DNA of 64,000 bases from Cubamyces lactineus (taxonomy: Eukaryota > Basidiomycota > Agaricomycetes > Polyporales > Polyporaceae). Below, piece by piece: positions 10,278 to 21,094 of this stretch. The stretch lies in contig JACDTU010000006.1 of assembly GCA_022376465.1 (NCBI GenBank), forward strand, positions 1,674,001 through 1,738,000, written 5' to 3'. Under the pieces are notes generated by a model. That model made no database searches, was not told where the DNA came from, and was given only the letters and a program-made list of their open reading frames with translations. A program made the position numbers and the translations under genes. Within the stretch, counting starts at the first letter, position 1. Each line of letters begins with the position of its first letter.

Positions 10278-11105
10278 CGACAATGCCCTGCAAACCATGG
10301 GCCTGTGAGGACGGGCCGCGCTGAAGTTCGGCGAGACCTCTCACAATGTCGCAACGTGTGACGGTAGTACGCGACCGGCGTAAACCATATGGGCGCTTAT
10401 GATAACGCGCATCGCCGGGTGTACCTCCGGGCGTTGGGCGGAGATGGTGTCTTGCAGCACTATCCCGGCACTAAAATCCCTTTGACGTCGCACCGCAAAT
10501 CAAATTGAGTAAGAGTGATGCTGTGTCTCTGGCAGAGAAGACGGACTCGGGGACCCAACGGTCAGCATGGTCAGATCCACCCACAAACTATGGAGAAATT
10601 CGCACTGACCAACCGTCGTATCAGTGGTATGCGCAATCCAGCATTGCATCGAGCACCCTCTGAGGGCGAGGCAATCTGAACAAGGTACACACCACAAGGA
10701 CCACTTGCATCCGTCCGGGCGTGCTACACGCCTCCGACCCAGATTCGGAGTGATTGTCAACGTAGCTGCACATACGGCGCAATGCTACGCCGCCCCACTG
10801 CAAGCGCATCGTGTGCGACCGTGACATCGGACGCTTATACTCGGCGTTGAGACGGTATGGGCATCGTAGTCGAGCATACCGGACACCAGCTGACATTTCC
10901 CTCAGCTGTGGAGACGAATCAGCGAGCAGGACCTACTACGCCACTGTGGGCTCGTTCCCATGTCAAGGCGAGATCGAACATGCTTCAACTTGAACGGATT
11001 TGATTCGTGTCGACGTGTGTAGTACCTTTGTGTACTTGCCAATTGCAGTTGTGCAGGCGTGTCCGGGAGGGCTGGGTCTCGGGCTGTATGGCGCTCTGCA
11101 AACAC
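10278..11105. other. Ancestral divergent promoter region
   Basis: No gene seen. Before the copia insertion, this stretch and 3769-3962 would have formed one intergenic region of about 1.3 kb shared by the head-to-head small-protein copies 1 and 2. Confidence 0.5.
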
Positions 11106-11113
11106 TATATAAA
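11106..11113 (+). promoter_or_regulatory. TATA box of small-protein copy 2
   Basis: TATATAAA followed by GTGAGCG. Copy 3 has the same TATATAAAGTG core on the minus strand at 16312-16319. The start codon lies 265 bp downstream, after a 5' UTR intron at 11272-11377. Confidence 0.7.
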
Positions 11114-11377
11114 GTGAGCGAAGGCGACCTGTCGTCCTCAGTTCAAGGTTACCAGCCCTCTTCAAACCAACTTTACTCTCTCAACACCAGTTTCTGTGCG
11201 CACCTGCTTCTCCTCTTACATCTTTGCAGCGAACGCTGACAGCCTCGTTGTTCATAAACAGCTATTCAAACGTGAGTAGTGCTGTGCACAACACGCCGGC
11301 CATGGGCGGCGGAACCCCCATCCATACTCTATCTATGCAACGTCTGACTTACCCCATTGCTTCCGTGAGCCATCCAG

Positions 11378-11724
11378 ATGACCATCCAATTCGGCCCGCA
11401 ATTCCCCCAGGGCAACCGCCGCGGCGAGGTCCAGCTCTTCATCGAGACCAAGGTCGACCGCGACAACGACTTCTACAGCAGCGCGGTCAGCACCGTCGCC
11501 GGGACCTACGACCTCATCCGCCTCGACTTCCACTCCAGCCCGGCGGACCCCCAGTCTCATATGACTGGGGACGTCTTCATCGTGAGTTATTCTCCCTTTT
11601 CAGGCTGGAGGCTTAGGGTAAGCTGTGGAAACTGACGGGGTGTTCACAGAAGGGCAAGCAGCTTGGGACTGCCCACGTCTACCAGAACGGCCAGGTCACG
11701 ATCTTCCCCAGCGGTACGGACTGA
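11378..11724 (+). CDS. Small 92-residue protein, family copy 2
   Basis: Unrecognised family. Exon 1 is 11378-11581 (68 codons), exon 2 is 11650-11724, joined in phase 0 over a 68-bp GTGAGT...CACAG intron; the protein ends QVTIFPSGTD. The coding sequence strongly prefers C or G in third positions, unlike neighbouring DNA, which suggests high expression. A 5' UTR intron (11272-11377) ends exactly at the ATG, an arrangement conserved in copy 3. By eye it differs from copy 3 at about 10 of 92 residues, and copy 1 is clearly more distant. No signal peptide, transmembrane segment or cysteine is seen, so a soluble cytosolic protein is the simplest inference. Function unknown. Confidence 0.8.
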
Positions 11725-12189
11725 GCGTATAGTCCGGATGCTGCCCTAGTCAATTACGGGGCCACGAGGGAACCGTTGTATCGAGACTCGGAAGCTGGAG
11801 CGGTTGTTGTGCAGATCGTCGTCGAGGAGTAGTACTCTGTGATTGTAGGCGTGGTTTCTATATGAAGTATGATGCTATGTGTTAAATGCTATCAATGGAT
11901 CGTGTCGAGTGTAATTCTCGGGTGTTCTCAAGCCATCAGAGTCTGTTGTGTGCCATTTGCAAGGACGCAGCGTCGATAGAACCCCGTGTACTTGGGTGAA
12001 CGTCGAGACATTGAACACTACCCACGGAACGACCGGCTGGACATCGACGCTTCGCCGGTCAGCTCTTGTCTCCCTCGTATCTCTCCCTAGGGCATTTCCA
12101 ACACATGCGTCTTCTTGGTCACCTGTACAATGCGATATCTCCGGCCCTCGTTGTTACAACATACTGGATTCTTCCATCCAAAGAGCACA
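11725..12189. other. Gap between convergent genes
   Basis: Holds the 3' flanks of the small-protein gene and of the minus-strand F-box-type gene. Nothing else seen. Confidence 0.5.
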
Positions 12190-13619
12190 TCACGAGGATG
12201 TATACCGCCTCCACCCTTCTTGAGCGTACTCCATCTCCACGGGCCCAACAATCCCACCATTCTCGTCCCTCTTGAACCCACGCGAGACGACACCGGTCTT
12301 ATCACGAACGCCGATGCTCTCCCCCGGCTCGGGCGGCTGTCCTGGCGCTTCCAGCCAGCGTGGGCCGAGCTCGAAGAAATCGCACAGGGCAAAATTCTCG
12401 AGCGTCGGCCATGTCTTGAACAGCGCAGACGCGTACGAGGCCAGCGAGGGTGAGTCCTCGTCCTCGTCCTCGTCAGAGTCGGAGTCGGGATGGTCGAGGT
12501 AGTCCATCACGTCTTTGTGGACGCTCGGGAGCCACATGAACGACTTTATGGAGGGAAAAGTCTCTTTGGGCGGAATGGTGATGTCAACAGGATATAGCTG
12601 TGAGGAAGCAAGGACTCGGAGTCAGCTGCCTCAGAAAACGGACGATGAGTTGGATGGATGACGAACGTCGACGTCGAACTCGCTATCGTCTTGGATCTCG
12701 AGATATTGCAGCCGAGGGAGGCGGTGAGTGCTGGAGAAGACGGACGTCGGCCAGAAGTAGGCGTCGGTGCAAGATGCGTCGATGCACCGTGTGATCTTCA
12801 ATGCGACGAGCTGCCCTCCGAAGAGCTGCAGGGCGTGCGCGACGTCGTCGCGATGCGCTTTCCCAAACGAGAGATGAGTGACGTTGTAGGCGTGGGTGAT
12901 GCGCGAGAGTGGGAAGAAGTTGACCATGACGTTTAGGATGCGGAGGTGCGGGAGGATGTCAGTGCGGGACAGGGTGAACTTGTCCTCTTTCTCGGCAGGA
13001 GTCTTGTTACCACAAAGTAGAAAACCATATGTCCGCATCCGGAAGTAGAGTCCGAGTTCGCGAATAGTTGGCTGGCGCGCAAGTATGTCTTCTACAAAGT
13101 CGGGAGTGTAACTCTCCTCGCAACCCAGATTGAGCTTCTGCAGTTGGAAGGGCACGTCCAGAAGAATGCAGAGTAAGGGCTCGTCTCCGATTAGTGTCAG
13201 GGTTTTCAGGTTGGTGACAACCTTGAGTGCGCGTGTGAGAGGGTCTACAAGGGAAGCGAAGCCGTGAACTTGAATATCTAGTTCTCTCACAGCGACGGCT
13301 CTGTGAGGGCGGCGGACGACAGATCGGCAGAATGGGGCGCCAACGCGAACGCATTTCTTGATGACTACGCTTCTGTATAGGACCGCTTCTACCTCCGGGT
13401 TGATTGTCTTGCAGATCGTGCTCACTGAGGCAAGCCATTTCTTAGGCTCCTCGGAGAGATACTGGAATACTTCACGCCAAATTTCTGGAGGTAACCTAGG
13501 TGAAAGCTCTTTTATCTACGGTGATAGCAGATTCAGCCTGAGGAGGTAGTGCTGACATGGAATCAACTTACTTGATGAGCTCTGGCTTGTCGTGTTTGTC
13601 TTCTTGTACGACTTGGCAT
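12190..13619 (-). CDS. F-box/LRR-like protein
   Basis: Three exons give 434 residues: 13572-13619, 12667-13515 and 12190-12597, with 56-bp and 69-bp introns, both phase 0. An F-box-like start (LPPEIWREVFQYL) lies at about residues 24-36, followed by the KKWLASVSTICKTINP stretch common in agaricomycete F-box proteins and then leucine-rich, LRR-like sequence; the C-terminus has an acidic Asp/Glu run. Such proteins are thought to recruit substrates to SCF ubiquitin ligases. The start was chosen because splicing GTAAGT (13571) to TAG before 13515 gives an open phase-0 join, while direct upstream extension of exon 2 meets a stop. A broken paralogue lies at 39953. Confidence 0.75.
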
Positions 13620-13914
13620 GTTACCAGCAATCCCCTATAACCAATAACGTCAATCGCTGATGCTGCTATATAATCCGATAACGATGTGTTTACCGTCGTT
13701 ACAATGTGGCTGAGGGGTGTAGAATTTCACTATTGCTATAAACCTATAAGTGTAACTCGGGCGTAGAGACAGAGTCAGTCCAAGGTCGTGGGCCGAGGTC
13801 GAGACGTGTTGACTACGAGGGGTGACGTCATACAAACACGGTTGTTGCACGTCAGGTGACCGTGTCTCTATCTTTCGAGCGCTTATTGTCAGCACATGAG
13901 CGCCGCTCATGAGC

Positions 13915-15184
13915 CCCAGTCAAAATTAACTACGGGACACTCTGCTTGCATCCGGGATCTAAGGATCCACGGACACGCCCGTATGGTAGCAGAAAAAGTG
14001 CACTGGGGCGTAATGTTTTACGGGACGTTCTGGAGTGGCGTTGGCCATCTACGCGTGCATCCGTGCATATCCGCATCTACAGAATAGCCCGGCTTAATGG
14101 GGAACACCGTATACGCGCATATGCGCCCGTACCAAACCGTATCCTCACGTAGCTTCACTGTTCATATACGTGTAAATATGTCCCATTCTGTAAACAGCTG
14201 TACTAATATATACATCTGGGCTCGCATAAATCTGCACATGTGAAGGTTGTCCGCCGTTTACGCGCACATGGACAGCCCGCGGGTGTTCCCCTTGTCCCCG
14301 GGCCCCCCTGCACAATACCATCCCTTACCATTGCGTCCTCCCGCCCTTTGTGCCGCCTCGCAATGTGTATGATAATATAAGACTATCTGTTAGATGAGAG
14401 CTGGGGTAGGTGGTGATAGTATTGCGTAAGACTCACCTGGCATGAACCCAATGTGTTCTGGCTGGGCGGCACTGGGCGCATATAGTCAGCTTTCTGAGTC
14501 TGTTGTTGATCCGCAATGTCATGAGCTTACATACCAGGAGAAATTGCACGGCTTGATGTGAGTATCAGGGGACTCTATAAGAACAATGTGAGCCTAAGGA
14601 GACTGCGAGACAAAGGCAGGACGAACGCACTACAGATGGAGATGGTGGTGGTCAGAAGACAAGTGAACGTCGAGACTCGAGATGGTGTCGCTGGACTTAA
14701 GAGAATCGCGAGGCACCTATGACGTCGATATCTCAATCTTTGGCCAAGACAGGAAGGGGGCGCTTGTTTGAGAACGAGGGCTCGGAGGAGGGCACGTCGA
14801 CGGTCAGACAGACACAGGCAGTCGCATTGGCAGGACGGGACCCCGGACAAGAGGGCGAGCTATTGGATTGGCTGAGGGAATATGTTGGGACAAACAGACG
14901 CGAGTGCGGCCTCGTCGAGCGAGCGACCCCAGACAACAGATGGTTGTCAACACAAACACCTGCTTGACAAGCCCGAACACGTCCAAAACGAGCCAAACAC
15001 GGTCGAGCAAAGCAAAGCAAAGCTTGTTCAAGCACGTCTCGAGCACGGTCTGATTCAACGCACGTCAACCGTGTGAATCTGCATCGTATCAGACCAGATG
15101 GGCCCGGATGCACTCCGCAACATGTGGCATTTCACAGAGCCGCGCGGAACGAAGCGTATAAACCCGTAGTTAATTTTGACTGGG
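13915..15184. mobile_element. DNA element with terminal inverted repeats
   Basis: Ends are perfect 22-bp inverted repeats: 13915-13936 (CCCAGTCAAAATTAACTACG...) and its reverse complement at 15163-15184. They are flanked by direct repeats CATGAGC at 13908-13914 and 15185-15191, a 7-bp target-site duplication. The 1,270-bp interior has no transposase-like frame but carries repeated GCATCCG motifs near both ends. This is most likely a non-autonomous DNA transposon. The superfamily is unclear; 7-8 bp duplications fit hAT- or P-like elements. Confidence 0.8.
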
Positions 15185-15715
15185 CATGAGCTCGCAATTG
15201 TGATTGACCACGTACTTCTCCCAAAACCATGGACTACGCTACGTTCGTAGAAGTTAAGGACTTTGAAGACTATGTTCTGTGGTCTCAGCATTGGAGTCCT
15301 TTCATTTAGTCGTCGGCTAACGCGAAAGCGACCATTACAAGAGCTATCCGACTCTGAACGTCGATCGAAGGTCAGTGGCCCACAGCACATCCTCGCGTAA
15401 AGCATACATGGCTAACGCTCGACTCTCAGGTAGAGTCGTATGGTGCCATAGTCAGCATCTACCACTATGAGTAGTATGTAGGGACTAAGGCGTAACAAGC
15501 TCTCTCAAGGACTCCTCTGAGTCGTTTTGCCAAGAGACACAGTCAACATGATACATTGATACCTCGAACATGGCGTCAGACACATCAGGGGAAACCAGTA
15601 TTGAAATTTCCGGCTACTCATCAACCAACCAATCCAATTTCCGAGTCACGGTCGCGATATACCCGTCTCTTCGTCGTCCGAGACCAACCAGGGCAACGTG
15701 TGGACCGTGCGCCGC
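15185..15715. other. Gene-less gap
   Basis: Lies between the inverted-repeat element and the 3' end of small-protein copy 3. No supported feature. Confidence 0.5.
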
Positions 15716-16066
15716 TCAGTCCGTGCCACTGGGGAAGATCGTGACCTGTCCGTTCTCGTAGACGTGAGCAGTCCCGAGCTGTTTGCCATTCTGTCAGGTG
15801 CGTATCAGTTACTGGCCTATTTCCAGCCTACGGCGGCAACGAGAGCAAAGGGGCATGCTCACGACAAAGACGTCCCCGGTGATGTGACGCTGGGGGTCCG
15901 AAGGGCTCGTGTGAAAGTCGAGGCGAATGAGGACATAGTTCCCGGCGACGGTGCTGACTGCGCTGCTGTAGAAGTCGTTGTCGCGGTCGACCTTGGTCTC
16001 GATGAAGATCTGGACCTCGCCGCGGCGGTTGCCCTGGGGGAATTGCGGGCCGAATTGGATGGTCAT
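15716..16066 (-). CDS. Small 92-residue protein, family copy 3
   Basis: Unrecognised family, nearest to copy 2. Exon 1 is 15863-16066 (68 codons, starting MTIQFGPQFP), exon 2 is 15716-15790 (24 codons plus stop), with a 72-bp phase-0 intron. A 5' UTR intron (16067-16158) has the same donor context (TTCAAAC before GTGAGTAG) and the same acceptor context (GCCATCCAG abutting ATG) as copy 2, so duplication included the promoter and leader. The residues differing from copy 2 are mostly conservative (L/I, S/T, M/I, I/V), which argues for selection on the protein rather than decay. Function unknown. Confidence 0.8.
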
Positions 16067-16311
16067 CTGGATGGCAAAGGAACGCAGCGAGGTAAGTTGA
16101 TTTATGCTGCATTAATAGAGTCTGGATGAGGGTTCCATGGTCGTGTTGTGCTACTCACGTTTGAATGACTGTATGAGCCACGAAGCGGTCAGAATTTGCT
16201 GCGAAGAGGTATGAGGAGAGACCAGTGCTCACAGAAACTGATGTTATGTCAGGGTAGAACAGGTGTTGAAGGGTGGTGCCGTACTGAAGAAGATGGCTCA
16301 CTTTCGTCCAC

Positions 16312-16319
16312 TTTATATA
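16312..16319 (-). promoter_or_regulatory. TATA box of small-protein copy 3
   Basis: TATATAAA on the minus strand, followed by GTGGACG, about 246 bp upstream of the ATG at 16066. The copy 2 promoter has an equivalent arrangement. Confidence 0.7.
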
Positions 16320-18832
16320 GGGCCGTAGGGCGCCATTCAAGCCCAGTCCCCGGGAACACTACACAATCGACGTGGACGTGAAGCGATGTCGAAGAATATC
16401 ACCATATGGCGTTGGGATCACCAATCCTGCGCACCGCGGCAGGCGCTGTGGCGGATGAAGGGAAGCCCACAGAGAAGTCATACAAAACCCTACAAGGACG
16501 CTGGAGAGCAGCTCACGAGCTCCCGCATGGTACGGCATGCACGTCAGTACACGAGGCTTGCCGCCTTCCAGGACTGCTAGAGTGGCAGCATTGTTCCCCA
16601 GCAGCGACAATGGAAATGGCACCGCACGCCATAGTGCAGTCTGCTGACACGTCAGTAGCGTCGATGCCATGCAAGAGCATCTGCCACAACGAGCAGAGAT
16701 GAGCGAAAGATTCTCAGTGGACTGGGCCTGGGCGCGAGGAAGTCAGTGCAACACGTCAAGAAGGAACGCTCACTCGGGATTTGACTCCTCCGGTCTCGGC
16801 GTGTTGCTCGTAGCCACGGCTTGCAAATGAGTACTGGCGCAGGAGACCGATGTACGCTGGGGCGTGCCCAGCTGAAATACGCATCCAGGCGCAACGAGCA
16901 AGGAAACGTAGAGATCGGTAAGCACCTTCGTATGAGGCGTTTGAGGAGTCCGGTTGGAAGAAGCGGGTCCAGGTCCTTCGGGCTGGCGCACATATGGCCT
17001 TCTAAGGCGATAATCCTACAAGAAGTAGGTATTTTAAATGTGATTAGTAGGAGTGAAGAGTAGGCAAGCTGTTGTGTCCAAGCGCGTGTGCACTGCCAGT
17101 GCTTGTTCGAACAAGCGCCGAACAGCGAGTCTCGCGGGCGCTCATCAAGCGCTTCAACGCTACTCGCGCTCACATTTACTCAGGTGTCTAACAACCACCA
17201 CGGTCGTCGACTATAGTGTGCCAAATCTCAAATGAGAGGTCCCCGTTGTCCGACCGTCTGAGACACAGTACTCACAAAGGTCTTTGTCCGCTGCAGCCTC
17301 GGCAATCATCCCTGGCACGCGTAGCTTGGTTGGGTTTCCGACGGCGAACGGACGGCTTGATGCAGGACGACGTGGAAGAATGATTCGAGGTCATCGGCGG
17401 CGACGACGGGTCGTTTGGGATTCGCTACATATGCATACACAAAGACAACACTCTACAATAGGCTCGACAACCTGAAAGAACGTCAAGCGCCGAAGCATAG
17501 TCTTACTATCAACATCATGGCTGACTCCATTGTCTCTTGAAGGGTATCTTCGCCATTCGTTGAGCAAGAGGCTGACGGCATTTCATCAGGAGCTACTTCG
17601 ACACCAACTAATAGCTCAGCGACGGCACTGAAGTCTATAGCCATTACAAGGACCGCATTGTCAGATGTGGCAGATCTCAACACGCCGACAGCGCTTTACG
17701 GTTCTACCGTATCCTCCCGGACAGGAGCACGAGCCTTCCTCCTAATGACCAACTTCCTGAACGAATGGCTCTCTCCGTGCGGCAACCCAAGGATCCGAAG
17801 AGTAAGACGCAGGCGACGACGACGATGCAGCACCAGATGGCGAAGATCTCTTAGCCAGCGGTATCGATGACGACGGCCGTAGTGACTATCATCCCCCGGG
17901 GGCCTACGACACATCTGTAGCGAATGTCGAGATTTGCAGAGGGCCGCGGTGAAGATTATCCGCCGGAAAGGTAACGGAGCCTTGCTACAACACTCGACTT
18001 ATTCAGCAGGCACCGCACTATCGGTGCGTGATCGAAGCAGGACAAGTGTGGCGACCAGCTCATCAAGGATTGGAAAGCGAGTCCTCGCGTCATTGCGGCG
18101 AGATCGTTGGTCAAGTCTGCTCTGATTCAGGGGAGGGCGAGCGGGTCTAGCTCGTGCAAGCGATCCAGGCTTGATCCCGAAGTTTCAGTCCACCATGCCA
18201 CCGGTCCCATAAGTGTTCTCCTCTTCAGCTCGTCTACACTATCCAACAGAGGAGCATCGAAGGGCTCTCGTAAAAGGGCATCGTCGTCTTGTGGAAATGC
18301 GAATGCACACAGGACGGGCTCGCGATCATAATCGTTCACAGGGCATCGCGAGGTGCGTATGCTGGTCATCACGCCACATGCTGGCTCTGACAAGACGTTA
18401 CAGCCGCTCTTCTTTCACATCGTATTACGATGCTAGCGACCAAGCCTCTTGCAGCGCTACGCTCCATGTGGCAATGTATCATTCCCTCTCATTCTGATCA
18501 CTCACAAGGTGATCTTCTTTCCCGTTTCATCTCTACCACATTGTACTACCCTACCACATCGTACTGGTGCCATGTCGTATTGTACCTCAGTGCCTTTTGA
18601 TCTAGTACGCTTGGTCCTTACCGACTGTGTATCTCGGTAACTACACTGTTTCAACGAGGGGACAAACTTGACGATATCACTCTGCGGCAAACATGCACAT
18701 ATGTCGTAAGGGTCGTATAGCTGTATGGAATACACCGGCGAAGGGTATCTAATAAATACAAACAACTACGGGATCGTACACGCCTTCGACTAGTAGCACA
18801 CACACTGTAGTACACCTCAAGGCCGTTTTTGA
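16320..18832. other. Gene-less or decayed stretch
   Basis: No intact gene seen. Around 17.5-18.2 kb short frames with coding-like composition (an Asp-rich patch near 17,810-17,880 and a basic patch near 17,930) lie in changing registers with stops between them, which could be remains of a decayed gene or transposase. I cannot name it. Confidence 0.4.
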
Positions 18833-20257
18833 TCACGCGAACGTCACCTGCCCGGGGTGTGCCTCTGATTTCGACATCTGTAGAGTGCTGCTGTCCGAGG
18901 GTAGATTTGAGCCGTCAGAGTAGTAGGTCGATAGGACGAAGTCGTTGGGCGCAAAGTCCATCGTCTCGAGTGCCGTGGTCGTGGTCGCCCCGGCCTCCCC
19001 GCGCGCGCGGAATATGCGCGCGGTTTTGCTGCGCGTGAGGCGCGAATGCACGTCGTTTGACGTGAGCTGCAGCGCCGCGAGCACGATGATCAGCGTCGGG
19101 GTGATCGCCTGCGGCATAACTCGTCAGCAAGCACGAGAAGAGACGAAAAGGGTATGGAGGCGTACCGTGAGTTGCGCGATGGGGTCGTACACGATGTAGA
19201 AGGCGTTCGAGCCGAGGAAGTAGAGGGTGATCTCGCAGACGAGCGCAATTGAATAGATCATGCCCGACTCGATGATGATGACCAGCACGCGCCAGTATCT
19301 AAAGTTCGTCGAGCCGCCGCTCAAGCGGAACATGTACCTGTGGAAAGATCGCGGCGTCGCCGTCAGTGGACTCCCGCAACGGGGACGCATAACACACGGG
19401 GTACTCACCACACACGCATGGCGATGAGCACCGTGACCACCACGTTCGTCGCGAGCGATAGACTGAACAGCGAGCCGTTCCATATTTGCAAACTGTGCGC
19501 GAATGCACTGTGCAGCTTCTGGGCACGGGCAAAGTACACGGTCTGCGCAAAGCCACATACTGCGAAGTCGATTAGTTCCGAGGCTCGGGTCAGGTGCGCA
19601 GGTGAGCGGTGGTGCTTACTTGCGGAGGCGATGATGAGCAGTATTGGTAGAACACACATTCGCCAATCGCGTCCCCATACAAGCCAGCAGCGCCAGACCT
19701 GGCAGATGCCATCACCAGCGGTGAGCTTCCCGAAGCAGTGTAGCACACGGACTGCATTGACTCACGACTACGCTATCGCCTATAATCGACTAGAAGAGTG
19801 GAGCAGAAGGGTCAGCGTCATTAATCTCCGTCGGGGGGAGACCGCTTCGGAGGGAGTAGCTCACGTTCACAGTGTGGATGCCCACTTTGACGACGTTCGC
19901 GGGAATAGATACATCGGAGAAAAACGCGCCGGGTCCTCCGGGCTGATCGCGCAGGACGATGAAGCCCTCGATGAGCCTCTGGTACCCCAGCGAGACGTGC
20001 GCAGTAGAGAACGCGAACATGATCGTCGAGATGCCCACCAGCAGCTTGTTCACCTTGGGCGTGCGCCGCCGAATCGTAAGCATCGTCAGGCAATTCCAGT
20101 ACAGCACGAAGTTCATCCCTGCGAACAAGGGCCGGATACCGGAGTGAGCATAGCCACACATTGAGAAACGAGCAGAACGATTCATACCGTAAAAGAGAGT
20201 CTCGAGCCAGATGGCGGTGAGGTACGCCTTATCGAGCGCAATGTCGGCACCCGCCAT
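18833..20257 (-). CDS. Seven-helix membrane protein, orphan
   Basis: Seven exons: 20188-20257, 19865-20118, 19766-19789 (24 nt), 19620-19698, 19409-19559, 19166-19337 and 18833-19108. They total 1,026 nt, an exact multiple of three, giving 341 residues. Hydrophobic segments are regularly spaced: FVLYWNCLTMLTI, LLVGISTIMFAFS, SIIGDSVVVWRCWLVWG, the MCVLPILLIIAS stretch, a segment ending VVVTVLIAMRVW, VLVIIIESGMIYSIALV and ITPTLIIVLAALQL. The DSVVVWRCW motif and seven-helix layout match a large expanded family of uncharacterised agaricomycete plasma-membrane proteins sometimes described as receptor-like. The C-tail is hydrophilic and Ser/Thr-rich, as in receptors with cytosolic tails. No ligand can be inferred. 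The start ATG is the first in frame, directly before MAGADIALDK. Confidence 0.85.
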
Positions 20258-21094
20258 GGTCACGGTGGAAGGCAGACAAAGGAAGAGGGGCGCGTGCTTG
20301 GCTGCTCTGCTGGACGATCCCTGTGGTGCGGAGGTGCTTTTGTACTTCTAGAGACCGAGATCAGATCACAGAATGAGCACTTGATAAGTTTAGCCGAGGT
20401 CGGGCAATGATACGGCCCAAGTGAGGCTTGGCGCTCGCGCTCCTTCTCGTGCTGCTCCGCGTAGTTTGTGGGCAGAGTTCTGTTGGGCAGATTCGGGTGT
20501 CCCATCGGCAGCACGAGGATTATGAAGAGAAAAAGAAGAGGACATTCTGCAATGAAGCGAGCACCACGACGCAGCATGCTTCCGTAAGGTTACCTGCGGC
20601 GATCTCACCGTTGTGGTGAGAAACAAGTGGCAGTAGCCCTATCATACTATGATAGTATGCAGACCCACGTGTCTCTCTTCGTCATCGAAGAGCAACGAGA
20701 GGTTGCTCGAATCATTTAGGTACCATCTCTGCATGAGGTTCTGTGAATTTCTTGTTAGATCAAGGGGTGCGCACGGACTTTACCTTATTCAAGACATACA
20801 TTCTCATCTCAGTTGCACCCTTGCCATTTGAGTCTCATACATGTGACTGTACAAGAAGTTAGACCGTAGCGTCAAGATCAGTGAGATCAACAAGATGACC
20901 ATGCAAACTCGCGGTTGGCCGTTGTGGCGTCGCAGGCGCGCGTCTCGATGTAGCAATCTATTGCCTCCAGCAGTACAGATAATCTACATACTATCGTAAA
21001 ACACCACGTGAAGAAAATCTAAGGATGCGTAGTACCATACACACCGCACTATGCTGTACATATGCTGTACATTTCATGACGCAAGTTGCGCGAT
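20258..21094. other. Intergenic, no gene seen
   Basis: Contains the promoter of the minus-strand seven-helix gene and the 3' flank of the minus-strand nucleotidase gene. No RNA gene or repeat recognised. Confidence 0.5.

Noticed and set aside
17483..18331. Decayed transposase
   Set aside because: Short coding-like fragments occur, but no catalytic motif, terminal repeat or continuous frame supports naming a transposon.
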